Shown: piece by piece, positions 1 through 9,603 of the stretch
How the letters are laid out: each line of letters begins with the position of its first letter
Position numbering within the stretch: position 1 is the first letter of the stretch
Source: Linyphia triangularis
Taxonomy: Eukaryota > Arthropoda > Arachnida > Araneae > Linyphiidae
Assembly: GCA_963978545.1 (NCBI GenBank)
Contig: OZ021722.1
Span: forward strand, 41,171,565 to 41,235,564
Direction of reading: 5' to 3'
Length of the DNA stretch: 64,000 bases
Translations under genes and position numbers: made by a program
The notes under the pieces: generated by a model
The model's database searches: none
Seen by the model: only the letters and a program-made list of their open reading frames with translations
Told to the model about the DNA's origin: nothing

Positions 1-233
1 GCAAATGTTGTTGGTTGAATCGCGTTGATTGCACCGGGAAAGCGAGGACCACTTTGAAACACGTGATGGGATCCGGGTAAACTTGGTGGAGGAAAAGATA
101 GAAACGACATATTAGAATTTTGTTGAAATGGACTAACATGCGAAGGAATGTTAAAATTCTGGTTCAAATTAAAAGGCAACTGGTTCGTTCTCGCTGCGAA
201 AGGAGACCCGCTGAATACTGGATATTGCGACAT
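1..233 (-). CDS. 5' coding end of an unidentified gene (partial, runs off window)
   Basis: On the minus strand an open frame starts with ATG at 233 and stays open to the window edge (77 codons plus two bases). An in-frame TGA lies three codons upstream (TGA AAA GAA ATG), so this ATG is the first possible start, with a purine at -3. The peptide begins MSQYPVFSGSPFAARTNQLP and is rich in Asn, Gln, Pro, Ser and Phe, with no acidic residue seen, no charged clusters, no signal peptide and no membrane segment. That composition suggests a disordered N-terminus, as in nuclear or RNA-binding proteins, but I do not recognise the family. Base use is clearly less AT-rich than the flanking DNA from 234 to 900, which supports real coding. 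The gene is transcribed leftwards. It could still be a first coding exon with its splice donor outside the window. Confidence 0.6.
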   Translation of the reverse strand, partial: MSQYPVFSGSPFAARTNQLPFNLNQNFNIPSHVSPFQQNSNMSFLSFPPPSLPGSHHVFQSGPRFPGAINAIQPTTF

Positions 234-1011
234 TTCTTTTCACAAAAACAGAAAAGCATGTAAATTCTGAAAATGGAAACTGAAGTGTTGCCAATTTGAA
301 ATGAAATGTTTGTAAAAATATTCGCTAGATTTTTTTAAGAATCGCTAGATTTAAACCGATATAAAATTAAGAAAATGAACTTAAAATTAAACGAACTCTG
401 CCCTAATAAAAACAATTTTTTTAAAACCAAATTAATAGTTTTGAAGATTACTTCCAAAATATAGACTTCTATATTATATAGGAAAAGTTTACGCAACGTC
501 ATGGAAAGTCACGGTATACACTGCAAGGCAAAACATTTGACATTCTGTTTTCCTGGCATTGAGTTTGTGTGCTTATATTCTTTAGTATTAATAGCACGCT
601 TTTGAACAATTTTTATTTGATAATTTTTAAAGAATGTTTAATAATGGAGTGTCATTTTTTTTCATAAGTCATATACGTTAATGTGTTTAGTAGTTTGTTA
701 ATTCTATTAATGTAATTTTTTACTTTCAATTACTCATATGCATACAATACATAAGGTAATGAAAGTATACTATTCAGTTAAAAACAATTTTGTATTTTTT
801 GTATTTTTTTTTTATTTTTTTATTTTATTTATTTATTTCTCCACGTTTTGGAACATCCTGATTTGATACTAAGGGTGTAGAACAATACAAGCAAATTTAT
901 TTACGTAAAAACGAAAATCATTTGGTGAAAGAATCAGAAAGTGAAAAAATAATAGTACAAGTCCACAATTGGCGCCAAAGCAGCTCAATTGTAGAAATTA
1001 TAACCAGTAAA
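234..1011. other. AT-rich intergenic DNA with a family A repeat fragment
   Basis: Between the two minus-strand coding segments the sequence is AT-rich and non-coding. 718-876 matches the start of the better preserved family A copy at 47316-47440 (same order: an ACTTTCAATTAC block, then CCACGTTTTGGAACATCCTG). The minus strand has AATAAA at 901-896, about 110 bases beyond the stop of the exon at 1012-1273, a plausible poly(A) signal for that gene. DNA from about 234 to 560 would be the 5' UTR or promoter of the leftward gene; I see no clear TATA box at a sensible distance. Confidence 0.4.
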
Positions 1012-1273
1012 TTACAAAAAGTTAAATTTTAAGTATGGAACTGGAACTGGAGGTCCAACTGGTTTCTCATCAGGGGGTTGAACTAGCCGGAAACCTCCAG
1101 GAGGCATTTCTTGAACGAGTACGGCCAAAAAGGCACTAAATATAACTTTTGAACCTCGACGCCTCCACACCAGAACAATGAGGAAATCAAAGAAATACAG
1201 TAAAAAAGTATACAATGCAATAAAATGAGTAAATAGAAAATAGTCCAGAGAACTTATCCCTTTGAATAAAACC
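1012..1273 (-). CDS. Probable terminal exon of a multi-pass membrane protein
   Basis: A minus-strand frame follows a good splice acceptor (pyrimidine-rich stretch, then TTATAG at 1279-1274) and runs to TAA at 1014-1012. The first base completes a split codon. It encodes about 87 residues: a strongly hydrophobic aromatic helix (about residues 10-35, containing FIALYTFLLYFFDFLIVLVW), a basic WRRRGSK boundary, a second apolar patch (VIFSAFLAVLV) and a Pro/Val-rich tail. This is typical of a last transmembrane helix plus cytosolic tail. A minus-strand AATAAA lies at 901-896. I could not place upstream exons: a candidate hydrophobic frame on the same strand at about 2105-2240 has no convincing acceptor and an incompatible phase. 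The family is not recognised. Confidence 0.45.
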
Positions 1274-1374
1274 CTATAATACAATAGAAAAATTTTGTAT
1301 CTTACGACAATACCATCCCGCAGAAAGAACAGCCTCGCAGAAAAATAATCACGTTATTCCAAAATATAAAATTA

Positions 1375-1494
1375 ACAGCGAGTTTTTCAAGAGCATTTAC
1401 AAATATTTTTCTTCATACATATGAAGCTGACTTTATTGCAAATACTAATATCAAAGGATTCAGGTATATCGATGATCTTATAGTCTTTGACACA
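1375..1494 (+). pseudogene. Reverse-transcriptase fragment (Penelope-like or related)
   Basis: A forty-codon plus-strand frame carries a reverse-transcriptase core: SRAFTNIFLHTYEADFIANT followed by GFRYIDDLIVF. The RYIDD box is the catalytic palm motif (two Asp), and the block before it resembles the SPLLANLFLYSYEAEFI-type region of Penelope-like and related reverse transcriptases. The frame breaks right after DT, where a CAGTGGAGGATCTAGG sequence begins (1493), which looks like a DNA-transposon terminus, so the fragment was probably cut by a later insertion. No other reverse-transcriptase domains were found nearby. It is a dead remnant. Confidence 0.55.
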
Positions 1495-2639
1495 GTGGAG
1501 GATCTAGGATTTTCCTGAGGGAGGGGCGCAACACTGGGCCTTAGCCAGGACGAAATAGAATGTTTGGAAAAAGTTCAAAAAAATCTATGCAGTGTTCAAG
1601 AAATATACTTCGAGATAATCCATATCCATATTGATTAACCCCCTCCCCACTTTCGTCACAATTCTGACTTGCTATCTTAGCGCAAGGTGGTTAACACTGT
1701 CCTTTTGTTTTTTCACTGCCTATTTTATTTTAAAAATAAATTGTATTCAAAATGTACCGAGCATTTAAACATTTTAGCAAGCTACAACCGCGGAGATATC
1801 GATTATGCTGAAGAAATTCCAATGAAAGTGGGAACTTGTGATTTTTATTTGTGACTAACTAACAAAGTATAAATCTTGTACTATACTTATATGAAACTGA
1901 TAAATCAGTAATTGTACATCAAAATGTAACATGTTTATAACATATTTATGTAGTGAGCTTAATAAGTAAAAATACGATATTTTATTGGATAATCCATTGC
2001 TACTCTAGTAATCTAAAGTATGTAGGGAAAAATTGTTTTTCATGGAGAATGTTTTACTAATAATTATAAGTAATACTTTTAATAAGGCATTACAAACAAA
2101 TACTATTTAAATATTGAACAATTATTACAATACAAATTCCAGTTACGAATGTCTCTATTGACGCTATATGACCATTCAAATGTATACCTTGGCAGGCACA
2201 ATATAGAAGCGTTATCACAGTGTATGTGTACTTTTTGATTTCTTCTATTTGTGATCTTCTTGCTCAATCTAACCTCCAATCGAGGCGACACTACCTATAT
2301 TCAAAGAGGATTTAAAAGACGAAAGTATGATTTTACCATTTTTATGGCTGACAAAAGAACCGTGCGTCTTGAAATTCTCTACAGCTTTTATTCCATTTAC
2401 AAAAACTGGTATTTAAAAATGTTTTATCGGAACACCCTTTGATTAAACAATTTTGTAGTGTTACTGTTAAAACACCAAATTCGTAAAATTGTCATAGTTA
2501 ATAACCGAAATAACAAATTTATCATATAAAATACGTCACATTGTAAATTTCGGCCTATTATTACTTATAATGCAGTTAGATCTTTTTTACATATTAGGGG
2601 TCTCCGCCCCTGCTCGCCAACCCCCGAACGCGCTAGCTG
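1495..2639. other. Non-coding repeat-rich DNA
   Basis: A hAT-like terminus (1493 onward, CAGTGGAGGATCTAGG with a G-rich follow-up) starts this stretch. The rest is AT-rich with no supported gene. A hydrophobic minus-strand frame at about 2105-2240 (contains TYTVITLLYCACQG and TFVTGICIVIIVQYL) looks protein-like but lacks credible splice borders. Confidence 0.35.
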
Positions 2640-2783
2640 CGTAAAAAGTAATATTGAAAAAATCTGTCTGTGTGTACTAGATAGCGGAAATATCGATCAA
2701 AATAAATATCGATATTATATTGTTGTATAGAAAAAAATATCTATAAAATATCGATATATCGATATATGATTATTTTTTATTTG

Positions 2784-3060
2784 GTTTTCAATTTTGTCAG
2801 AAACAAAGTGTTTCGGGGCAAATTTCTACTTTTCATTATTGCTTTTTGTAAGGTGAAGTTTGCGTACCGGTAAAAAAAATTTAGAACTACAACCCTAGCT
2901 GACAGCCCCAAAAACGTGATAGACTGCATCGTCATCGATATGCAATCTGCCAAGTTTCTGTTCATTTGGATGGTGGCAGTTGCATTTATTAGTCCTTCGT
3001 AGATTTGAACGCCACATTCAAACAAATTTGAAGTTAATATAAAGGATTTAAAAATACAAA
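2784..3060 (+). repeat. Family B repeat copy (diverged)
   Basis: This matches the family B copies at 46281-46550 and 55665-55912 in the same orientation. Landmarks are a GTAAAA-rich block, a TGATAGACTGCATCGTCATCG block (TTTGATAGAATACATTGTC elsewhere), ATCTGCCAAGTTTC, a TTGGATG block and a TATAAAGGAT end. The minus-strand translation of several copies looks alike (NLADR, DDNAFYQI-type strings), but this reflects shared repeat ancestry; frames are broken at random. Confidence 0.6.
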
Positions 3061-3180
3061 AGATCAGTTATTTCTTCCAAGTTAGAGAAATAATAATAAA
3101 TAAATAAAATAATAAAAAAATGGAACAAGGAAGTAATATAAGAAATGCTTATTTGAAAATATCCAAATTATTTGAAAGGT

Positions 3181-4536
3181 CCAAAGGCGGCCCAAGGTTC
3201 ATTTTTCAGGGGGGGGGGGGGGGCATTTTAAACTTTAAGTTCGTAATATGTATGCATTATGTAACCTAATTGTAATAAACTAACTGCTGATTAAATGCTT
3301 GATTGCTATGATAAGTGTAGAATTTTCTAAATTAGTAATTTTCATTTGATGCAGAATTAAAAAAGTTAATTAAAGCTTGAATTACTCTCCTGAAAAATAA
3401 GAAAAACGTAAAACAAAGAAATTACAAAAAATAAAAATAGTTAATAATTGTTTTATAATCCTACTTATTTATTCTTTGAAAGCCTAAAGAACAAAATCCA
3501 ATTTCCTCTGCTTTGTTTCGGCAAATCTGTCTATGACACAGCTCACATCAATGTTTATGTCTCTGTGAGTATGCAACAAGCAAAGTCCTGCTAACCTTTC
3601 TTCCCCCATTCTAGCTCTTAGCCACGTTTTCAAGCGTCGCAGGGTAGAGAAACTTCTTTCAGCAGAGGCAACGCTAACTGGTAGTGTTGCCAAAATTTTA
3701 AGTAACGTGTAAATAGTAGAATATACATCTTTGTCACAAGCTCTCATTGCATCTATGGCAGAAGTGGGGAGCTTTTCTTCTTTTTTCCCATTTCTCTCTC
3801 CATAGTGCTAACTCACTTTCAATCAGAATAACACTCATTTGTATCAGTCCTAAAATTGGTATGAACTTCTTTAATAAGTTTTGAAGCTCGTTGCTTTCTG
3901 ATTCTGTTGTACCGCGTATTGTGCAGTGTGTTGTGTACGTAAATACATTTAAAACAAGGTTTTTTTCTGAGGGGGCTATAATTCTTTGTACTGTAAAGAA
4001 AAAATTTACGTTAATGAAATTGTGCTTAAAAATCTGTATTTTCACCGTTTTTTAAACTGGATATTCTCAAAGAATTTTGGGATATTCGAAAGGGCTAGGG
4101 AGGAAGAGGGAACCCTTCAAGGGGGGGGGGCACAGCTCCCATGCCCCCCCCCCCCCCAGAAGCCGCCAATGTCAAGATCTAATAACTGATGACTAACAAA
4201 TAAAAATCCAAACATTTTCCAGGAATTGAGAGAATATATAAATGATTATAGAAAAAAGAAAAAATTGATACTGAGACAAGTGGCGCCTGAAAACCACTTC
4301 TCAATTGCAATAAATCAGTTATAAAAAAACCACGAGTTTAGGAATAAAACAAAAGGCTTATAATAATAATAATAATAATAAATACGCAGTGTAAATTGAA
4401 CCGGTGTTTCAAAATGGCATTTGTGCTTTTATTTACTTGGAATTAAAGTTTTTTCCAATTTTATTTTAATTTTCAAAAGCCAGGGAGGTGCAAGTGCACC
4501 TCCTTGTACCTTCCTGATGACGCCCATGATTATGAA
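3181..4536 (-). mobile_element. hAT-like element (ZMYM1-type) with G/C-tract ends
   Basis: The left end CAAAGGCGGCCCAAGG (about 3181) precedes a long G run. The right end reads AGTGCACCTCCTTGTACC then TGATGACGCCCATG (about 4536). Equivalent ends occur at about 26166 (CAAAGGCGCCGCCTG) and about 15861 (GGGGGCGCCCATGG), defining a family. The interior encodes the C-terminal part of a hAT transposase on the minus strand. I could not find a clean target duplication, so the limits are approximate. Confidence 0.5.
3484..3951 (-). pseudogene. hAT transposase C-terminal fragment (ZMYM1-like), frameshifted
   Basis: Minus-strand frame 3747-3484 encodes DVYSTIYTLLKILATLPVSV, then ASAERSFSTLRRLKTWLRAR, then MGEERLAGLCLLHTHRDI. 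This is the hAT C-terminal dimerisation domain in its ZMYM1/P52rIPK-like form (LPVS...AERSFS.LRRLKTWLR..M...RL..L.LL). Upstream (about 3951-3770), in another frame, IESELALWREKWEKRR is the segment that normally precedes it, so one frameshift separates the two near 3770. The catalytic core and zinc fingers are missing. A decayed fragment that cannot move itself. Confidence 0.85.
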
Positions 4537-4770
4537 GTGTATGGCAAAATATTGAATATTGAGGGCATTTTAACTGTCTCTCAGCCAAGCCCAAACTTTA
4601 GTTTTGAAGTTTTTGAATAGGGAATTAAGAAAATCGAAAAAACACATGGAACTACAAAACGATCATCAAAAAACTAAAAATGTTTTAAAGTATAGATATA
4701 TTGGTAACTTTTATCGATATTTAAAAAAAAATATCGTCGTTTCGTTATATCGCCGACCTCTAGTGTGTAC

Positions 4771-4945
4771 GTGGTCAGCAAAACTCCTTAACAAAATGAC
4801 CTACGATTTTCAAATTTGGTGTGCGGGTTGGTGATGGCATAGGGAGCAACCATTAAGTCTTTGTCAAAACCGCACATGCGCATAAGGTAGCTGCCATTGA
4901 AAAAATCATGTTTTTCAGTAATTGCTAAAATGGCTAAGTTTCAGC
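4771..4945 (+). repeat. Family A repeat, right half (left half at 2640-2677)
   Basis: The stretch GTGGTCAGCAAAACTCC ... CACATGCGCATAAGGTAGCT ... GCCATTGAAAAAATCATG matches 47475-47640 and the reverse complement of 39760-39950. The missing left part is at 2640-2677 (AAAAAATCTGTCTGTGTGTAC); the hAT insertion at 2678-4762 separates them. Confidence 0.7.
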
Positions 4946-6020
4946 TAATGTAGCATTATCGGTACAACCAAGTTAAGGTGCAACGAAGACTACAACTGTT
5001 CAATTCTTTCAAAATAATGGAGGGGAGTGCTTGGAGCTAGTGACTTCATACAGAAACTCTATTTGGAACCGGTCTCTTTACAGTGCGTTCCTTTTTGAAA
5101 GATATAATGCCTCTATTCTCCTAGCAAATCGATCGAAGAATGCACATTAGTTATTTAAACTCATTATTTTTTTTTTCTGTATGAGTAATATGCTCTAAAT
5201 ATTTGGTTTTGATATGGAACATGCGAATAAGCAATTATAATCAACGAGTGTTTAATACTTTATATTTATATTAGCTCGATGGATAGGTAGATATTAACCT
5301 TTAGCATTTCACACTGTCGATCAAAAAACTTCATAGTCTCAGTTATTGCTACCCAGAAACGTCATCAATCTAAACAAGATCACTAAAAGAAAAGGGTGCC
5401 TGACTCTTGTTCTCCCCCCCCCCCCCCCCCCTTCTTCTTTTCTTTTCTTCTTTTGTAAACATAATTTTATAGCGAATAAGTATTTCTTTATTATAAACCA
5501 AAAATAGAATTTTGATAGATTAATATGTTTATAGCGGAAATTGTTTACCACCATTTTTAAGCGCAGGGAACAACGAGCACGCATCAAATCTGCGCATTAG
5601 ATTCTGCCTTTCGGTATGACGAAATGTTGGTTATTTTTTGTTAGTAAAAGCTCTGTAAAAAGTGGAAAGGGAAATAAAAGGACGATAGCCGAAATACGTT
5701 ACAAATATTGACAAATGATGGATTTAAAAAAAATTACAAATGAATAAAAAGCAAAATTAGGAATTATTAATTATAATTTATAGACAGATCAAATAACTCA
5801 TCATGATAAATTACGGTTGCCTATTCTATCTCAAAAGAAAAGAACTCTGTGACTTGTAGTATACCAAGGTAACAATGGTTAGTCTTTTAACATGTCTTTT
5901 TGTGAAATTTCAGCTCAGAGGCAAAAGGGATCAATAGGTCTCGCATTCGATTCTTATATAAAGTACCTCGTAATTTTTGATTTCAATGATGAATTGATAC
6001 GATTGCGAAAAGACTGTTAA
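4946..6020. other. Non-coding DNA
   Basis: No supported gene. AT-rich with a C(18) tract at about 5404-5430. A minus-strand open frame over the C tract (5587-5339) is low-complexity in its C-terminal half and not convincing. Confidence 0.4.
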
Positions 6021-6075
6021 TTGAGTACTAGAAATAAAAAACGACCAAAGTACAAAAAAAAAAAAAAAAAAAATC

Positions 6076-6111
<36 letters not shown>

Positions 6112-6300
6112 GGAAAAATGTCCTGAAGACCAAGCTAAATAAAGTAGAGAACGCCGAAAGTGCGAACTCTAGTAGCAATAGTTCAAATTCAATCTGGAAC
6201 TTAGTCATAGCAGTACCAGGTACGAATGTTTTTAATTTTTCGGCTCTGCTGAAGAAATGTCTGTTTTGGTCTTAGGTCGTTTTTTATTTCTAGTCCTCAA
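6021..6300. mobile_element. Short inverted-repeat element (MITE-like)
   Basis: Left end TTGAGTACTAGAAATAAAAA (6021-6046 in full) is the inverse of the right end (6275-6300), with about 24 of 26 bases matching. The 280-bp interior holds an A run and a T run back to back (6053-6108), which could itself fold. Target duplication is unclear because the flanks (TTAATTGAG / CTCAATTG) are themselves palindromic. Confidence 0.5.
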
Positions 6301-7399
6301 TTGTGATGGTGGCCTGGCGGGAATTTTCTGGGTTTTCTCCCATTGTTTTTGCACTTAGAGGACATTACCTCCTTAACATTTTTAGGACACTCTGTCCAGA
6401 TCCCGAAACGATGTTTTAACCAGTGTAGCTCTGGCACCAGAAATAATCCAATATAAACTTTAATATTTCTCACAATATCAATTAAATTCCAATATTTACA
6501 ATTTGCTAATAAAAATGTACCTTCAAGTTTTTATGTAAACTTCTTGATATACGAGTTTGATCAAAATAATCGACAACACATAGTAATAGCATAGCAATAC
6601 ACACACTACAATGTATGATAAAAATAATCGACAACCCAATAGCCAGAACATAAGACAAGAGTGAATCAACGAGATTTCAAAATTGTGCTGAGCTAATTGT
6701 CAAAACATAAGGTTCAATTGCTACCTGGATCCCTCTATCAAAAATTTGACCCAACTGATAGAAAACTCGGAAAATTCCTGACATTCAACCCAACAATCAG
6801 AGCTATATCATCTATTATAATTGTTTTTGCGTCTACTACTTATTAAAACAGATTTTGCATACGATCAATTCTATTAATTGAACCGAACCCCTACCCCTAC
6901 CCCTCCCTAAGGGGGTTGGTGTATTCTCTTCTTCTGAAACACAAATTCCGCTAATATAGAATGTTTTATTTATAAACTATTGTTTTAATGAAAGGTGCTG
7001 ATAGAAAGATATTTAAAGTTAATACTCACCATTTCTTCAAAGGAATGTCAGTTCTGTCCATGCCCAAAAGACATATTGTTTTATTTTTTCAGCCACAATT
7101 TCTAACGGAATATTGTTTTGAGGCACATGAAATTTTACAACTGATGGCATAACATCAGTAATAAAAGTTCATTGAAGAAATTTGAAGGTAAAATAACAAG
7201 CTTTTTTCTTTTATTATTAACTTTTTAAGTAATTGTAAGCTAGCGTATGAAAACTCTGTAAGTGTAATAATAAAAACATTAGTTATTTTGGCAAGGTTAT
7301 AAGTTTCAGCAAGACATAAAACATCATTTTGTAATTTTTTTAGAATATTGAGAATATTATTATTTTAAGAATATACTGGCTTAGAAAAAAAATCAGCCA
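6301..7399. other. Non-coding DNA
   Basis: AT-rich sequence with no convincing gene, RNA or mobile element. A short CCCCTA-repeat-like stretch (6886-6907) is too short to be telomeric. Confidence 0.4.
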
Positions 7400-7850
7400 T
7401 CACTTCTCAAAATTCTAACTTTGATAGCAGAATTTTTCATAACTTACCAAGTAATGAACAAGCCTTTTTTATTTGACAATTTCCCTCCTTTAATTTTGAT
7501 CCAGAAACCCAAGGCTTTATTTTATCCACGCTCAAACTGATCTCAATAAGACTTCGATACTCAAAATTAAAAGTGGAAATTGTATAGATTTTATTTGGTG
7601 AGGTAATTAATGAAGTAAATCAATTTTAATAACATCACAAAAAATGCCGCAAGCTTTGTCGCCAAGGAAAAAAAAAAAAAAAAAAGGTGGGGGGGGGGGG
7701 GAATTAAACATGATTTCTCGTTTCAAATTGAAACGATGTGGTTGTCAGACAAAAAGCCAGTTCGTTATTCGGCAAGTGACGGCAAATTTGGCAATCGGTT
7801 GTAATTCAAATAACCAGAAATCGATTTTCTAACAGCTCTCACTTACTTTT
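7400..7850. repeat. Family E fold-back MITE remnant
   Basis: 7437-7500 (CATAACTTACCAAGTAATGA, T run, then CTCCTTTAATTTTGAT) matches the left arm of the better copy at 43830-43885. 7705-7825 (TTGTCAGACAAAAAGCCAGTT ... GGCAAGTGACG ... TTTGGCAATCGG) matches its right arm at 44090-44150. The centre is replaced by other sequence and a mixed A/G tract. Degenerate copy. Confidence 0.5.
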
Positions 7851-8396
7851 TTCCGTCAGACAAGTATCATCTGCTTAAACGACTAGTATTTCTCAATATT
7901 TTATTAAAAAAAAAAAAAAAAAAAAAAAAATCAGAATTATATTTTATAACATACTAAAACTTGCAACCACCTCAGTTTTGCATAACGACATTGATTTGGA
8001 AGTCTCAACTAGAAATTTTAAGGTATCATCTAAAGTACGTAAAACTTTTATTTAAATGTAGGGGACTTTCATAATTATTAAACAATCAAGACAAAAAAAA
8101 AATACTTTTGATGAGTGCTGAAGGTCCCCCTTCTCCTCTACTAATCTGCCACCGATTCCTCGTTCCACCCCTTGTTTGACATCCCAATCCGTCCCTGGGA
8201 GAAACCATCCTTTAATTGCTGACCAGTGGTAAAGTGAGGGAATGCCCAAAAGTTGGTCACAAATGCAACCCCCTCCCCCCCTCCCCAACAATAAATTTTA
8301 TAATTTCGTATCTTATTATAAAAATATTAACTTGTAAGGACATAATTCATACTTCCTAACACTAACACTGAACTTCCAAATTTATTGTTATTTTAG

Positions 8397-8710
8397 TGAA
8401 TACAGCTTCAAGTGGTGCAAAGGTGACCAGCTACCTCCATCGGTAAAGAGCATCATTAATGATGAGAATGCTGCAGGTATAGCTGCCCCCCCCCCCCCCG
8501 TTTCAATTACGCAATTTCAATTTTCAATTTACTCTATTATTTTATATATTCAAGTTCACTAAAACCGTCTTCATTTTATCAGATGTTCCTGACGAAGAAA
8601 GTGATGCAGATATTTCATTGGAAATAGATATTGCTGAAGAAAGTGCACTAAAAGACGATGATCCGGATGTTGACGATGATTTTTATATTTTAGATAGCAA
8701 AAACATTTAA
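8397..8710 (+). CDS. Two-exon 3' end of an unidentified gene
   Basis: Exon 1 (8397-8476) follows a TTATTTTAG acceptor and ends at GCAG|GTATAG. Exon 2 (8583-8710) follows TTTTATCAG and ends at TAA. The phases agree: the G ending exon 1 joins AT to give an Asp codon. The joined peptide starts EYSFKWCKGDQLPPSVKSII and ends in a very acidic tail with DVDDDFYILDSKNI at the C-terminus. AATAAA follows at 8782-8787, about 72 bases after the stop. Correct borders, matched phase and poly(A) signal together argue for a real 3' end. The protein is not recognised; a C-terminus of a domesticated or active transposase, or a host nuclear protein, are both possible. No upstream exons were identified. The intron holds a C(14) tract. 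Confidence 0.5.
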
Positions 8711-8781
8711 TTTTTCTTCAAGTTATTAATATTCATACATATCATTATAAACCATATTTTCCGCTTTTTAGATATAAAGAA

Positions 8782-8787
8782 AATAAA
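8782..8787 (+). promoter_or_regulatory. Poly(A) signal AATAAA
   Basis: Canonical AATAAA about 72 bases past the TAA of the two-exon gene end. AATAAA is common in AT-rich DNA, so its value is mainly positional. Confidence 0.4.
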
Positions 8788-8926
8788 AATTTCATAAAAT
8801 TTTGAATATTTTACCTATAAAATCTATTTTATTCCACACACATTTCGATTGTTGTAGTATGAAAGACAAGAATTAAAAATATCCCTTTCTGCGTGTCGGT
8901 GAAGGGGAAAAGAGCCTCATCTAAGT

Positions 8927-9603
8927 CAGCGTTAGCCACTACGCGGCCCGCGACAGATTTTTCTGCGGCCAGCCGGCACCACAGAAGATTTTTAAAAGAA
9001 TTTCACGGAATGGATTTTTTTTTAAATAATTTTAATTTATCCAAAATAATATGTGTTAACTATGTAGAACAGAGTTCTCCACTACGTGCCCGAAGAAATT
9101 ATTTCAAAAAGCTTTCAGAACGGTAGTTTTCATCAAGAATAAACACAGGAATAACTTAACTGAATCTCATTTGGACAATTTACTAAAATTTATTGGACCA
9201 AATACTCCGAAAGACGTCGACTCTATCATAAAATAAACTGAACGATTTCGACCGCAATCGTCTCATAATTGATATGGACTAAAACGGAGTGATCTGGAAG
9301 TACAGTTTAAATACTTTTATTAAAAATTAGGTCAAGTCGCATTGTCACGTTGAAACAAAAGATTTACTTATTTTTTAAACTTTGATTTACTAATAATGAA
9401 TATTATTATTTTTCAACTATTTGGAAAAAAAAATAACCAAATATAAATTTTATTAAGATAAAAATTAATATTTTTTCCAGTTTTCAGAAATGCTATGTAT
9501 TGTTAAATAGATAATAATTAAATACATATTTTGATGTATCCGGCCCGCGAGAAGCTGCAACATCAGTCATACAGCCCTCCTCTAAATGTTGTGGCGAACG
9601 CTG
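8927..9603. mobile_element. hAT-type MITE 1 (677 bp), perfect 8-bp target duplication
   Basis: Flanked by ATCTAAGT at 8919-8926 and 9604-9611. Left end CAGCGTTAGCCACTACGCGG; right end GTTGTGGCGAACGCTG, giving inverted ends of type CAGCGTTNGCCAC. GGCCCGC motifs lie near both ends. The interior is AT-rich and has no transposase, so it is non-autonomous. The same family occurs at 11156-11902 and, truncated, at 26882-27442. Confidence 0.9.

Larger units (their letters stand above)
2678..4762. mobile_element. hAT element, 2.1 kb, with 8-bp target duplication
   Basis: The element is bounded by the 8-bp direct repeat GTGTGTAC (2670-2677 and 4763-4770). Its ends are inverted and related: TAGATAGCGGAAATATCGAT on the left, and TAGAGGTCGGCGATATAACG read inward from the right. 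Both ends carry subterminal ATATCGAT-type repeats. Eight-base duplications and TAGA/CAGA-type ends fit the hAT superfamily. It landed inside a family A repeat: the flanks 2640-2677 and 4771-4945 rejoin to give the arrangement seen intact at 47446-47640. Its interior was itself invaded by family B (2784-3060) and another hAT-like element (from about 3181). Confidence 0.75.

Noticed and set aside
2103..2291. Possible upstream membrane-protein exon on the minus strand
   Set aside because: The hydrophobic frame has no good acceptor and a donor phase that does not fit the exon at 1273.
6886..6907. CCCCTA repeats as interstitial telomere
   Set aside because: Only about three units and not the arthropod TTAGG repeat.
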